The notes under the pieces are model-generated. The model did no database searches. It saw only the letters and a program-made list of their open reading frames with translations, and had not been told where the DNA came from. Shown one piece after another: positions 7,783 to 15,142 of a DNA stretch of 25,508 bases. The stretch is from DATLNF01 sp046590575. Lineage in GTDB: Bacteria > Actinomycetota > Actinomycetes > BP-191. The stretch spans positions 1-25,508 of the forward strand of contig JBKJUS010000075.1 of the NCBI GenBank assembly GCA_046590575.1, read 5' to 3'. Position 1 is the first letter of the stretch; every line of letters starts with the position of its first letter. Made by a program: the position numbers and the translations under genes.

Positions 7783-8574
7783 ATGATTGACGGACCGCTG
7801 CGTGTCGAGCGACCTGCGGACGGCGTGGTGCTGCTGACCCTGAACCTGCCCGACCGGCGCAACGCGATGACGGCCGAGCTGACGTCAGCGTGGGCGAGCG
7901 CCATCGCGACGCTCGCGTCCGACGCCACGCTGCGCGCGGTCATCGTGACCGGCGCGGGCCCGGCGTTCTGCGCCGGCGGCGACCTGTCCTGGCTCGGCGG
8001 GTCACCTGACATGACCGTGGCGCAGCTGCGGGAGCGGATGCTGCCGTTCTATCGAACGTGGCTCGCCGTGCGGTCCCTCGACGTCCCCGTGATCGCGGCC
8101 GTCAACGGCCCCGCTGTCGGTGCCGGCCTGTGCCTCGCACTTGCCTGTGATGTCCGCTTCGCCGCCACGACGGCGCACTTCTCGGTCCCCTTCGTCGCCC
8201 TGGGCATCCACGCCGGGATGGCCGCGACCTTCCTGCTGCCCGAGGCGGTCGGTCTCCCGCGCGCTCGCGAATTGCTCTTCACGGGCCGTCGGGTCGATGC
8301 GGCCGAAGCCCTGCGGATCGGGCTGTGCGAGGCCGTGCACGAGCCGGCTGACCTGCTCCCCGCCGCACTCAAGACCGCGGAGCAGATCGCGGCGGGCGCG
8401 CCGGTCGCCGTTCGTCTGACGAAGGCAGCACTGGCGTTCGCCAGCCACCGATCGATCGAGGAGGCGCTGGCCTGGGAGGGTCTCGCCCAGCCCGTCACGA
8501 TGTCGAGTGCCGACCTGCAGGAGGGTCTCGCGGCGCAAGCCGAGCGCCGCCCACCCCGGTTCACCGGTTCCTAG
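7783..8574 (+). CDS. Enoyl-CoA hydratase/isomerase family protein
   Basis: A 263-residue crotonase-fold protein of normal length. The ATG at 7783 follows a GAGGAGG site (7771-7777). Oxyanion-hole segments are AFCAGGDL (~61-68) and NGPAVGAGLCLALACDVRF (~108-126). The second catalytic glutamate position matches Glu163 in ARELLFTG. The first catalytic glutamate of classical hydratases (PEI in rat mitochondrial hydratase) is replaced, here PFV near residue 137. The protein may therefore be an isomerase, hydrolase or other crotonase variant and not a true hydratase. It starts 41 bases after the RlpA-like gene and ends before a terminator-like hairpin. It could lie in the same riboswitch-controlled transcript, although no functional link to the wall is evident. 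Confidence 0.9.
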   Translation: MIDGPLRVERPADGVVLLTLNLPDRRNAMTAELTSAWASAIATLASDATLRAVIVTGAGPAFCAGGDLSWLGGSPDMTVAQLRERMLPFYRTWLAVRSLDVPVIAAVNGPAVGAGLCLALACDVRFAATTAHFSVPFVALGIHAGMAATFLLPEAVGLPRARELLFTGRRVDAAEALRIGLCEAVHEPADLLPAALKTAEQIAAGAPVAVRLTKAALAFASHRSIEEALAWEGLAQPVTMSSADLQEGLAAQAERRPPRFTGS

Positions 8575-8607
8575 GCCTGACCGGTCCGTCTCGACCGAAG
8601 AACGGCA

Positions 8608-8674
8608 AAGCCCCCGGTGTCCTCGCCCCAACCCGCCTTCCCCTTGCGGATGGGAGCTCGGCCCCCGGGGGCTT
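8608..8674 (+). terminator. Terminator-like inverted repeat after the crotonase gene
   Basis: AAGCCCCCGG (8608-8617) pairs perfectly with CCGGGGGCTT (8665-8674) across a 47-base loop, 33 bases after the stop codon. The right arm also lies in a perfect 12-bp palindrome GCCCCCGGGGGC (8661-8672). The A-tract/T-tract flanks of the arms suit a bidirectional terminator, but the long loop is unusual. Confidence 0.55.
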
Positions 8675-8957
8675 CGTCGTGCAGGACGGTAGGGGGCTGG
8701 GTCGGACCGGTCAACGGCTGGCTCGGGAGACCTGTGGACGAACCTGGGGACGAGCTGGGGACGCGGCCCGTCGAAGCTGTGGAACGACTGTCGACACCGC
8801 TGTGGACGAGTCTGTGACTTGTGGGGTCCGTCGCCTCGCTGACCTGCTCGGATACGACCAGTGAGGCTGTGTACGGAAAATAGTTGCGCGCGAGCGACGC
8901 CTTGGTAACGAGACGGGGTCACGGCCCCGCCTCCCCGTACCCGTGGTCGGCCCCCCG
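8675..8957. other. Non-coding spacer with DnaA-box-like sites
   Basis: No credible gene was found here. Two exact TGTGGACGA sites (8733-8741 and 8801-8809) are close to the reverse complement of the actinobacterial DnaA box TTGTCCACA. Partial relatives occur at 8778 (TGTGGAACG) and about 8820 (TTGTGGGG). GGGGACG repeats also occur around 8746-8764. The last ~100 bases contain the putative promoter of the downstream metallopeptidase gene. Confidence 0.4.
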
Positions 8958-8963
8958 TAGCGT
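8958..8963 (+). promoter_or_regulatory. -10 box for a leaderless DUF45 gene
   Basis: TAGCGT (TANNNT) ends 7 bases before the ATG at 8971, the spacing expected when transcription begins at the start codon. No Shine-Dalgarno sequence is present in the preceding C-rich stretch. The -35 is not recognisable. Confidence 0.45.
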
Positions 8964-8970
8964 TCCCGCT

Positions 8971-9561
8971 ATGACAACGGCCGCTCAGAACGGCGTCGAT
9001 CTCCAGCTCGGCGACGACATGTCGGGCATCGTCGAGGTCAGGCGTAGCGCCCGCCGGCGCCGTACTGTCTCGGCCTACCGCGATGGTGACCGGACGGTCG
9101 TGTTGGTGCCGGCCCGGCTCTCCCGGTCCGAGGAGCAACGCTGGGTCGAGACCATGCTGACCCGGCTGCGCACGCAGGAGACTCGCCGGCGGGTACGCCA
9201 GGACGATGACCTGATGCACCGCGCGCACCGGCTCTCCCGAGCGCATCTCGACGACCGGGCCCGCCCCGCCGACGTTCGGTGGGTGACCAACCAGCAGTCC
9301 CGGTGGGGCTCGTGTACGCCGGTCGATGCGACCATCCGGCTCTCGCACCGGCTACGGGAGATGCCCGACTGGGTGGTCGACTACGTCATCGTCCACGAGC
9401 TGGCGCATCTCCTGGTGGATGACCACTCCGCCGAGTTCTGGGCACTGGTCAGGCGCTATCCGCTCGCAGAGCGCGCCCGCGGCTACCTCCTCGGCATTTC
9501 GGATCACGCGCGCCTGCCGAACGCGCCTGCTGACGCGCCGGCTGAGGCCGACTGTCCATGA
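8971..9561 (+). CDS. YgjP/DUF45 (SprT-like) zinc metallopeptidase
   Basis: A 196-residue protein of the M48-type metal-dependent hydrolase group (YgjP, DUF45). The zinc site is VHELAHLLVDDHS: His142, Glu143 and His146, with His152 further on. The family block NQQSRWGSC (~107-115) precedes it. Such proteins are predicted metallopeptidases; cellular substrates are not established. The ATG at 8971 is chosen because the N-terminus begins there without excess and a -10 box lies 7 bases upstream, implying a leaderless transcript. MSGIVEV at residue 17 is an alternative start. The stop codon overlaps the next gene's ATG (ATGA), so the two are translationally coupled. No signal peptide is seen; it is probably cytoplasmic. 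Confidence 0.88.
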   Translation: MTTAAQNGVDLQLGDDMSGIVEVRRSARRRRTVSAYRDGDRTVVLVPARLSRSEEQRWVETMLTRLRTQETRRRVRQDDDLMHRAHRLSRAHLDDRARPADVRWVTNQQSRWGSCTPVDATIRLSHRLREMPDWVVDYVIVHELAHLLVDDHSAEFWALVRRYPLAERARGYLLGISDHARLPNAPADAPAEADCP

Positions 9562-10193
9562 CGCCGGCCATGGTCGGTGCAGTGCTCGTCACCGTGCCGG
9601 CGCAGGCGCTGAACAGCGCGCCTCCCGGGGTGGACCCGCAGGCGTGGTGGCAAGCGCTGGTCGAGGACACCCAGGACGTCGTCGCCGGCCTGGCGGCGGT
9701 CCGCGCTGCTGTTGCCGTGGGTCCGGACGTCGATGCGGACGCGGTGCGGGCGCTCGCCTGGCCGAACACTCCGGTGGTTCGGCTGCCCGCCGGGCTGGCT
9801 CCCGAGATGCACCTGGTCGCCACGCTCGACGCAGTGGCTGCGCTCGGCGCCGAGCTCGGCGTGGTCCTGGCTGCCGACATCCCTGACCTGCCTGGCATGC
9901 TGATCGGCAAGCTCTTCTCCGCACTCGAGGACGCCCCGCTCGCGGTGAGCCCCGCGCGCGGGGGAGGACTGTGCGGGGTGGGAGCGCGCCTGCCGATTCC
10001 CGCATGGCTGCGCGAGGCCCGCGTAGACCTCGATCAGCCGGACGCATTGGACCGACTGCACGCTGCGGCACCGACTGGGGGCGTGGTCATCGGCCCGGGG
10101 TGGCACCGGCTGCGGATGCCGACTGATATCGGGCATCTCGACGCCAACCTGGAGGGATGGGACGCTACCCGGGCCCTGCTTAGTGGGCGGTGA
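9558..10193 (+). CDS. DUF2064-like (nucleotidyl/glycosyltransferase-fold) protein
   Basis: A 211-residue protein overlapping the preceding metallopeptidase gene by four bases (ATGA). The central segment VVLAADIPDLPGMLIGKLF followed by AVSPARGGGLCGVGA resembles the DUF2064 / CofC-like nucleotide-diphospho-sugar transferase fold, where an Asp-containing loop precedes a (D/G)GG substrate loop. The match is by eye and the N-terminal nucleotide-binding loop expected for the fold (VKxPxPGxVKTRL-like) is not present, so it may be a degenerate or divergent member. Residues 1-20 are mildly hydrophobic but do not look like a typical signal peptide. Coupled translation with the metallopeptidase suggests a joint role, which cannot be named. 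Confidence 0.6.
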   Translation: MTPAMVGAVLVTVPAQALNSAPPGVDPQAWWQALVEDTQDVVAGLAAVRAAVAVGPDVDADAVRALAWPNTPVVRLPAGLAPEMHLVATLDAVAALGAELGVVLAADIPDLPGMLIGKLFSALEDAPLAVSPARGGGLCGVGARLPIPAWLREARVDLDQPDALDRLHAAAPTGGVVIGPGWHRLRMPTDIGHLDANLEGWDATRALLSGR

Positions 10194-10214
10194 GCGCCTT
10201 CGCCCGAAGGCGCT
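10193..10214 (+). terminator. Hairpin at the stop codon of the DUF2064-like gene
   Basis: AGCGCCTTCG (10193-10202) and CGAAGGCGCT (10205-10214) form a perfect inverted repeat with a two-base centre. It starts on the last base of the TGA stop and lies 28 bases before the next GTG. It has no T-run. It could end transcription partially or shield the mRNA end. Confidence 0.5.
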
Positions 10215-10241
10215 GCTGTCCGCTGCCCCCGGAGGTCCCGC

Positions 10242-12899
10242 GTGCGTCGTACCGGAGGTGCGCTGATCTCTCGCGCCACGGTGCGCCGCGCCTCGCGGGC
10301 GGCGCTGGGCTTCGCTCTGGTCGTGCTGGTCGCCTCAGCGACGTCGGTCGGTGCCGCCGACGGCTGCTCGGCCGCCCGCATCCGCCCCGACGGTTGGCAG
10401 CAACTGTCCACTCCCGCGGGCTTCGCTCCGTCCGGGATCAAGGGCTACGCCGTCTCCCCGATCCGCCCGGATGTGCTCCTCGCCACTGACGGCGCTGCAG
10501 TCGCGCGCTCGGTCGACGGTGGGTGTGTCTGGACCCCCGCGCTGACGCGGGTCGGCATCGTTGTCGGCGGTGAGGAGGTGCTGGTCGAGCGGGTGGTGGA
10601 CCTCCACATCGCCGTGACCGAGGCCGGGCGTGCCCGGCTCTACGTCCTCGCCGAGATGGTGGTCGGCGAGCTGACCCGCACTGGTGTGTTGGTGAGCGAC
10701 GACGAGGGAGTGACCTGGGAAGAGCGCGGCGTCGGACTGCCCGTCCTGTCCCGTGATGCGCGGCTCACCACGTCACATCGTGACCCGAGCAGCGCGTTCG
10801 TCACGCTGACCGACTCCGCGCTCGACAGCCAGGTGATCTACGCGAGCACCGATGCCGGTCGGACGTGGCTGCGTCGTACGCCGGTCGTCGGGTCGACTGC
10901 GGTGCCGCCGTCGATCGCCGGTGACCCCTCCGACGCCGCGGTCGTGCACGGGTGGGGTCCGTCCGGGGTGTCGATCTCGCGCGACGGTGGCCGCACGTTC
11001 GCGGGGTCGCCGGCCGTGACCGGCTCGGTGGCCGATCTCGCGCTGAGCCGCACGGCGACCGGGGCTCGGCTGGTCGCCGCGGACGCCGCGGACGCCGCGC
11101 TGCACCGCAGCGACGACGGCGGCGGGACCTGGCGCAGGATCCCCCTCCCGATGACGGCTGCCTCTGTGGCCACGCCCCCGCTCGCCGACCTGGTCGTCGC
11201 AGCTGGCGAAGGCGAGGTCGTGGTCGTGATCGGCGATGACTTGTACGACGTGTCGCCGACGGGCACACCGGCCCGTGATCTGGCGGTGAGCGTGACCCCC
11301 ACCGGTGTCCGCATTCTTGCCCGGTCGGGCCCGGTGCTGCTCCGGCGGGACCTGGTGCCGAGGGGCCGGACACGCAAGCTCACCGCAGCTCTGCCGCGGA
11401 TCGACCTGCGGGCAGCTGACGTCGTCAATTCCGTCCTGCCGACGCTGACACCGCGTGCCGTGGAGGTGCGGCTGACCCCTGGAACGTCGCGCGATGTTGA
11501 TTACACGTTGGAGCTGCCCGCCGCACCCACCCCGCTCGACGTCTTCTTCCTGGTCGACACCACAGGCAGCATGGGCCCCGTCATCGCCGGTTTGCGGCGC
11601 GACCTCCAGCAGATCGTCAACGATCTCGCGGCGGCGCGGATCGCTGCCCAGTTCGGCGTCGCTGAGTTCAAGGACTACCCCGTGGCGCCGTACGGCTCCA
11701 GCGCCGACGTGCCCTACCGGCTGCTGCGCCAGGTCGGGCCAGTCGACGGCGGCCTGTCGAATGCCATCGAGGCGCTGCAGGCCGGTGGTGGTGGGGACAT
11801 TCCTGAGTCGGCGTTCACCGGCCTCTACCAGGCTGCGACAGGCCTCGGCGACGGCACTGTCGTGTCCGCCGGACAGGATGCCGGTTTTCGTCCCGGAGCG
11901 CTCCGGGTGATCGTCACGGTGACCGACGCGCGGTTCCATGCCGAGAGTGACTACCCAGGTCCGGGTCTCGAGGAGACCGTCGCAGCGCTGCGCCGGCGGG
12001 GGGTGCGGCAGGTCGGCTTGTCGGTGGGTGGAGGCGGTCGAAGCGATCTGGAGGACGTGGCGGTGGCGACGCGAGCCTTCGCCCCCGCCGACGGGCTCGA
12101 CTGCGACGGTGACGGGGATGACGATCTCGACGGCGGCGCGCCGCTCGTCTGCGACGTGGGGGACAGCGATGGCCTGGTGCCGGTCGCCAACCCCGCCGAC
12201 GGCCTGCTCGGCGACACGCCGGTGCGGATCGCACCGGCCATCGTCGGGCTCCTGCGCTCCGTCCGCGACGAGGCCGCGGTCGAGCTGCAGACCCAGCGCG
12301 ACCGCGTCGCGCGGGTGATCGGTCGCGACCGGGTGGAGCGGGTCGACGCGAAGCAGGACCGGGTGCTGCGGTTCGTCGTCCGCTATTCGTGCCCACCACT
12401 CGGGCTGACCGAGGACGTCGTCGTACCGCTGCGGGCGATCAGTCGGGAGGCCGTGATCGCTCGCGCGTCCGCGGTGGTCCGGTGCGACCTGGTGGAGATC
12501 GCCCGCGATGAGTTGCCGCCACGCTTCACGGCTGCGCTCGCCGCGCTCGTGCTGGTGCCGCCACCACCGCCGCCCCCTGCTCCGGTGCCGCAGGCGCAGC
12601 CCAACCCTCAGTCCAATCCGCAGTCCAACCCCCAAGCCCAAGTTCAGTCCCAGCCTCAGCCGCAGACCGGCGTCGCCGCAGTCGAGCAGGACGAGGTGCA
12701 GGTCGCTGTCGTCGACGTGACCGATCGGACCGAGCAGTCACAGGTACTCGCGATGAGCGCCCGCCCGCGGCGCGAAGACGACGGCGCACTCGTCGCTCTC
12801 GGGCTGGCCGCGGTATCGATCTGCAGCGGAGCGACCGCGCTCGCCGCTCGCCGGCGTACCGCATGGACAACTGCGCCGGTGAGTCCCCGGCTCCGCTGA
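10242..12899 (+). CDS. Exported Asp-box repeat and von Willebrand A domain protein
   Basis: An 885-residue surface protein. GTG 10242 is preceded by GGAGGT with five bases of spacing. A signal peptide (hydrophobic ~20-37, ASATSVGAAD) comes first. Five Asp-box (BNR/sialidase-type) motifs follow: SVDGGCVW (~90), SDDEGVTW (~152), STDAGRTW (~202), SRDGGRTF (~246) and SDDGGGTW (~290), suggesting a beta-propeller. A vWA domain starts near 432 with an intact MIDAS DTTGS (439-443) and an insertion with a calcium-site-like acidic run (DCDGDGDDDLDG, ~621). The C-terminus has a Pro run, an Asn/Gln/Pro linker and one TM segment (~858-875) followed by Arg residues, so the protein is probably anchored and displayed outside. 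The metal-dependent adhesion fold points to ligand or protein binding, not catalysis. It has a solo position and ends 25 bases from a convergent gene. Confidence 0.85.
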   Translation: MRRTGGALISRATVRRASRAALGFALVVLVASATSVGAADGCSAARIRPDGWQQLSTPAGFAPSGIKGYAVSPIRPDVLLATDGAAVARSVDGGCVWTPALTRVGIVVGGEEVLVERVVDLHIAVTEAGRARLYVLAEMVVGELTRTGVLVSDDEGVTWEERGVGLPVLSRDARLTTSHRDPSSAFVTLTDSALDSQVIYASTDAGRTWLRRTPVVGSTAVPPSIAGDPSDAAVVHGWGPSGVSISRDGGRTFAGSPAVTGSVADLALSRTATGARLVAADAADAALHRSDDGGGTWRRIPLPMTAASVATPPLADLVVAAGEGEVVVVIGDDLYDVSPTGTPARDLAVSVTPTGVRILARSGPVLLRRDLVPRGRTRKLTAALPRIDLRAADVVNSVLPTLTPRAVEVRLTPGTSRDVDYTLELPAAPTPLDVFFLVDTTGSMGPVIAGLRRDLQQIVNDLAAARIAAQFGVAEFKDYPVAPYGSSADVPYRLLRQVGPVDGGLSNAIEALQAGGGGDIPESAFTGLYQAATGLGDGTVVSAGQDAGFRPGALRVIVTVTDARFHAESDYPGPGLEETVAALRRRGVRQVGLSVGGGGRSDLEDVAVATRAFAPADGLDCDGDGDDDLDGGAPLVCDVGDSDGLVPVANPADGLLGDTPVRIAPAIVGLLRSVRDEAAVELQTQRDRVARVIGRDRVERVDAKQDRVLRFVVRYSCPPLGLTEDVVVPLRAISREAVIARASAVVRCDLVEIARDELPPRFTAALAALVLVPPPPPPPAPVPQAQPNPQSNPQSNPQAQVQSQPQPQTGVAAVEQDEVQVAVVDVTDRTEQSQVLAMSARPRREDDGALVALGLAAVSICSGATALAARRRTAWTTAPVSPRLR

Positions 12900-12924
12900 C
12901 CGCGGTCGCGAGCCAGCGTGCGGG

Positions 12925-14157
12925 TCAGCCCTCGGGTGGGATGAGCGGTTCGGCGCCGGCCGCGAAGGCGCTTGGGTCAGCGAGATCGGCCGCGGACGGC
13001 AGCAGGTCCGGGTGTTGCCACACGGCGTCCCGGGCGTCGGGTCCGCGGGCGGTCCGAACGGCGGACCATAGCGCGGCCGCCTCGCGTAGCCGCCGTGGGC
13101 GCAGCTCGAGTCCGACCAGAGTCGCGAAGGTCTGCTCGGCAGGACCGCCGGTCGCGCGGCGTCGTCGTACCGTCTCGCTGAGAGCTCCCGCTGAGGGCAG
13201 GTTGGCGGACGCAGAGTCGACGACGTCGGCCACCCAGCCTTCGATGAGCGCCAGCGCCGTCTCGAGCCGCTCGAGCGCGGCGTGTTGCGCCTCCGTCGTC
13301 TGCGGCTGGAAGAGACCGTCGCCGAGCGCCTGCTGCAGGCTTGCGGGGTCGCTCGGGTCGATCTCGGCCAGCGCCCGCGTCATCGCCTCCCCGTCGACAG
13401 AGATACCCCGTGCATAGGCATCAACTGCGGCCAGCACATGACCGCGTAACCACGGCACGTGGGAGTAGAGCCGATGGTGGGCGGCTTCGCGCAAGGCGAC
13501 GTAGAGGCGCACTTCCGCCTCCGGTACCTCGAGCCCCAGGCCGAAGTCACTGACGTTGCCGACGACGAGCGCGCCGAGCCCGACCGGACCTAGGGGCAGG
13601 CCGATGTCGGTCGAGGAGAGGACCTCTCGGGCGAGCGCACCGAGCGCCTGCCCGACCTGCGCGCCGAACATCAGCCCGCCGATGGAGCCGAGCATGCCCA
13701 GCATCGGACCGGCTTGGGCGCGCACCTCCTCGGGTAGTCCGCCGGTCATCGCCGCGGTCACCCGACTCGCGACCGGATCGCAGAGAGTGCTCCAGGTTGG
13801 CTGGGTGCGCTCGACCCACTGCACTCGGGTCCACGTCTCGATCGAGGTGACGCCGGCCGGGAGCGCGGTCGCCGAGTCGAGCCAGACGTCGGCCAGGCGC
13901 AGTGCGTCGTGAACCTGCGCCGGCGCGCTCTCCGGTACAGCGCCGTCACCGTCGGCGGCCGCGGCGATAGCGATCTGGCGGGCCAGCTCCCAATTGACCG
14001 GACCCGAGGAGGACAGCAGTTTCTGCAGCTCGGCGAAGAGCGGGATCTTGCCGGCGACGTCGGCGGGAATCCCGCCAGGAATGCCGAAGGGCGGGACACC
14101 GCCCGAGGAGTCGCCTTCGGGGGGGACTCCGTACGGGTCGTTGGAGGAATGATCCAT
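12925..14157 (-). CDS. Zincin_2 / DUF2342 family putative zinc metalloprotease
   Basis: A 410-residue protein of the actinobacterial DUF2342 (Zincin-like type 2) family, with a characteristic Gly/Pro-rich N-terminus (YGVPPEG through IPGGIPADVAG). A Gly-rich helical segment (MLGMLGSIGGLMFGAQVGQALG, about 152-173 in two blocks) precedes the family signature REAAHHRLYSHVPWL (~223-237). That signature takes the place of a HExxH motif. The TIGR descriptions associate related members with coenzyme F420 genomes. ATG 14157 is chosen over the upstream in-frame 14304 because the extension overlaps the divergent moaE region and lacks family-like sequence. The Rv3195 homologue in M. tuberculosis is, from memory, in a similar neighbourhood. 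Proteolytic activity is not proven for the family. Confidence 0.92.
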   Translation of the reverse strand: MDHSSNDPYGVPPEGDSSGGVPPFGIPGGIPADVAGKIPLFAELQKLLSSSGPVNWELARQIAIAAAADGDGAVPESAPAQVHDALRLADVWLDSATALPAGVTSIETWTRVQWVERTQPTWSTLCDPVASRVTAAMTGGLPEEVRAQAGPMLGMLGSIGGLMFGAQVGQALGALAREVLSSTDIGLPLGPVGLGALVVGNVSDFGLGLEVPEAEVRLYVALREAAHHRLYSHVPWLRGHVLAAVDAYARGISVDGEAMTRALAEIDPSDPASLQQALGDGLFQPQTTEAQHAALERLETALALIEGWVADVVDSASANLPSAGALSETVRRRRATGGPAEQTFATLVGLELRPRRLREAAALWSAVRTARGPDARDAVWQHPDLLPSAADLADPSAFAAGAEPLIPPEG

Positions 14158-14215
14158 GCTCGTCACCGTACGCGGTGGGCCGCGCGGCTCCCGCGTCGAT
14201 GAGAGGCTGCCAGAC

Positions 14216-14638
14216 ATGACCGACCGGTTGCTCGACGTGCGGGACACCTCGCTGTCGGTCGATGAGTGCCTCGATGCGGTCCGTCGGCCGGCCGCGGGAG
14301 GCATCGCGATCTTCGTCGGGGTGGTCCGGGATCATGATGACGACCGGGCGGTGGTCGAGCTCGAGTACGCCGCGCACCCCGGCGCGATCGATGCGCTCGG
14401 CGTCGTCGCCGACCGGGTCGTGGCGGCTCATCCGGCCGTGGTGGCGCTCGCCGCCGTGCACCGGGTGGGAGTCCTGGCCGTAGGTGACCTCGCGGTCGTG
14501 GTCGCCGTGTCGTGTCCGCACCGGGGTGAGGCCTTCGCCGCAGCCCGCGACCTCATCGACACCCTGAAAACCCAGGTGCCCATATGGAAGCGCCAGGTCT
14601 ACGCGGACGGCGCGATCGAGTGGGTCCACTGCGCCTGA
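14216..14638 (+). CDS. moaE: Molybdopterin synthase catalytic subunit MoaE
   Basis: A 140-residue MoaE, slightly shorter than the usual ~150. MoaE with thiocarboxylated MoaD converts cyclic pyranopterin monophosphate into molybdopterin. Active-site residues are in place: Arg38 (FVGVVRDHD), His102-Arg103 (SCPHRGEAF), Lys118 (DTLKTQVPIWK) and Lys125, which correspond to Arg39, His103-Arg104, Lys119 and Lys126 of the E. coli enzyme. The ATG at 14216 is preceded by GAGAGG nine bases upstream; an upstream in-frame ATG at 14156 overlaps the divergent gene's start and is rejected. No moaD or other cofactor gene is in the window. It is divergent from the Zincin_2 gene with 58 bases between starts, leaving room for shared promoters. 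Confidence 0.95.
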   Translation: MTDRLLDVRDTSLSVDECLDAVRRPAAGGIAIFVGVVRDHDDDRAVVELEYAAHPGAIDALGVVADRVVAAHPAVVALAAVHRVGVLAVGDLAVVVAVSCPHRGEAFAAARDLIDTLKTQVPIWKRQVYADGAIEWVHCA

Positions 14639-14707
14639 CGGGCACGCGCGATGACCTACGAAACGGAGTCGGACCTGAGGTCGAGGTCAGCGTGGCCGAG
14701 GTCTGTG

Positions 14708-14738
14708 TTGCCATGGCGTAGGGGGGAGCGCCTATCCT
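14708..14738 (+). promoter_or_regulatory. Promoter of the small single-TM gene
   Basis: TTGCCA (14708-14713) and TATCCT (14733-14738) are separated by 19 bases, slightly long for a sigma-70-type promoter. They lie 36 bases before the GTG start at 14774, in the 135-base gap after moaE. Confidence 0.4.
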
Positions 14739-14773
14739 GACCTCGCCCACTCCGCGCTTCGAAGGTCGTCGTC

Positions 14774-14971
14774 GTGCTCTTCCTGCTGCCCATCCCGCTC
14801 AGTCTTCTGCTCGCGATCCTCTGGGTGTCGTGGACCACGCGTCCGCGGCGGCCGGCCGAGGCCGTTGTCACCGTGGAGCAGTACCAGAAGGCGCTGGCTG
14901 TTCTCGCCGCAAGCCGAAGGCCCGGTCCGAGTCGGACCGAGCCTTCGTTGGAGGGGAACCTACTGCGGTGA
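14774..14971 (+). CDS. Small single-TM hypothetical protein, 65 aa
   Basis: A 65-residue protein with one N-terminal TM helix (FLLPIPLSLLLAILWVSW, ~3-20), then TTRPRRPAE, a short helical stretch (TVEQYQKALAVLAASR) and a Pro/Ser tail. The arginines after the helix suggest that the C-terminus is cytoplasmic. The GTG start at 14774 has GAAGG about nine bases upstream and a promoter 36 bases before it. The 3' end overlaps the convergent small secreted-protein gene by 12 bases. The family is not recognised. Codon use is like its neighbours, and it appears intact. Confidence 0.65.
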   Translation: MLFLLPIPLSLLLAILWVSWTTRPRRPAEAVVTVEQYQKALAVLAASRRPGPSRTEPSLEGNLLR

Positions 14972-15142
14972 GACCGGCGTCGCCGTCGGCAGCCATTCGG
15001 TGGTGACGCAGAGGGCGCGGCGGTCGTTGGTGAGCCCGACGCAGAACTCGGTGGGCTCGGCGAAGGCGGGAGTGACGACGCCGGCCGCGATGACGGCGGC
15101 GACGGCGGCTACGAGGACGTTGCGAGCGCGGGTGGCGGTCAC
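14960..15142 (-). CDS. Small secreted Cys-pair protein coupled to the sigma factor, 60 aa
   Basis: A 60-residue protein whose GTG overlaps the TGA of the sigma-factor gene (GTGA), so translation is coupled. It begins with basic residues (TATRARN) and a clear signal peptide (VLVAAVAAVIAAGVVTPAFA), with likely cleavage after AFA. The mature part is only about 32 residues: EPTEFCVGLTNDRRALCVTTEW and a short polar tail. Two cysteines 11 residues apart could form one disulfide. The sigma factor upstream has its own Cys-containing outer domain, so an interaction is an attractive but untested idea. No family was recognised. It is hidden inside a longer frame that starts at 15373 within the sigma gene. 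Confidence 0.7.
   Translation of the reverse strand: MTATRARNVLVAAVAAVIAAGVVTPAFAEPTEFCVGLTNDRRALCVTTEWLPTATPVSPQ

Noticed and set aside
8002..9348. A 448-codon minus-strand open frame over the crotonase 3' end, spacer and DUF45 gene
   Set aside because: It covers two well-supported plus-strand genes and has no recognisable domain.
10773..12641. A 622-codon open frame on the minus strand beneath the vWA gene
   Set aside because: Composition is typical of a GC-rich shadow frame, with no domain or ribosome site; the plus-strand gene has signal peptide, Asp-boxes and MIDAS.
14156..14215. Twenty-codon upstream extension of moaE
   Set aside because: It would start at the very start codon of the divergent Zincin_2 gene, and MoaE alignment begins at the ATG at 14216 with its own ribosome site.
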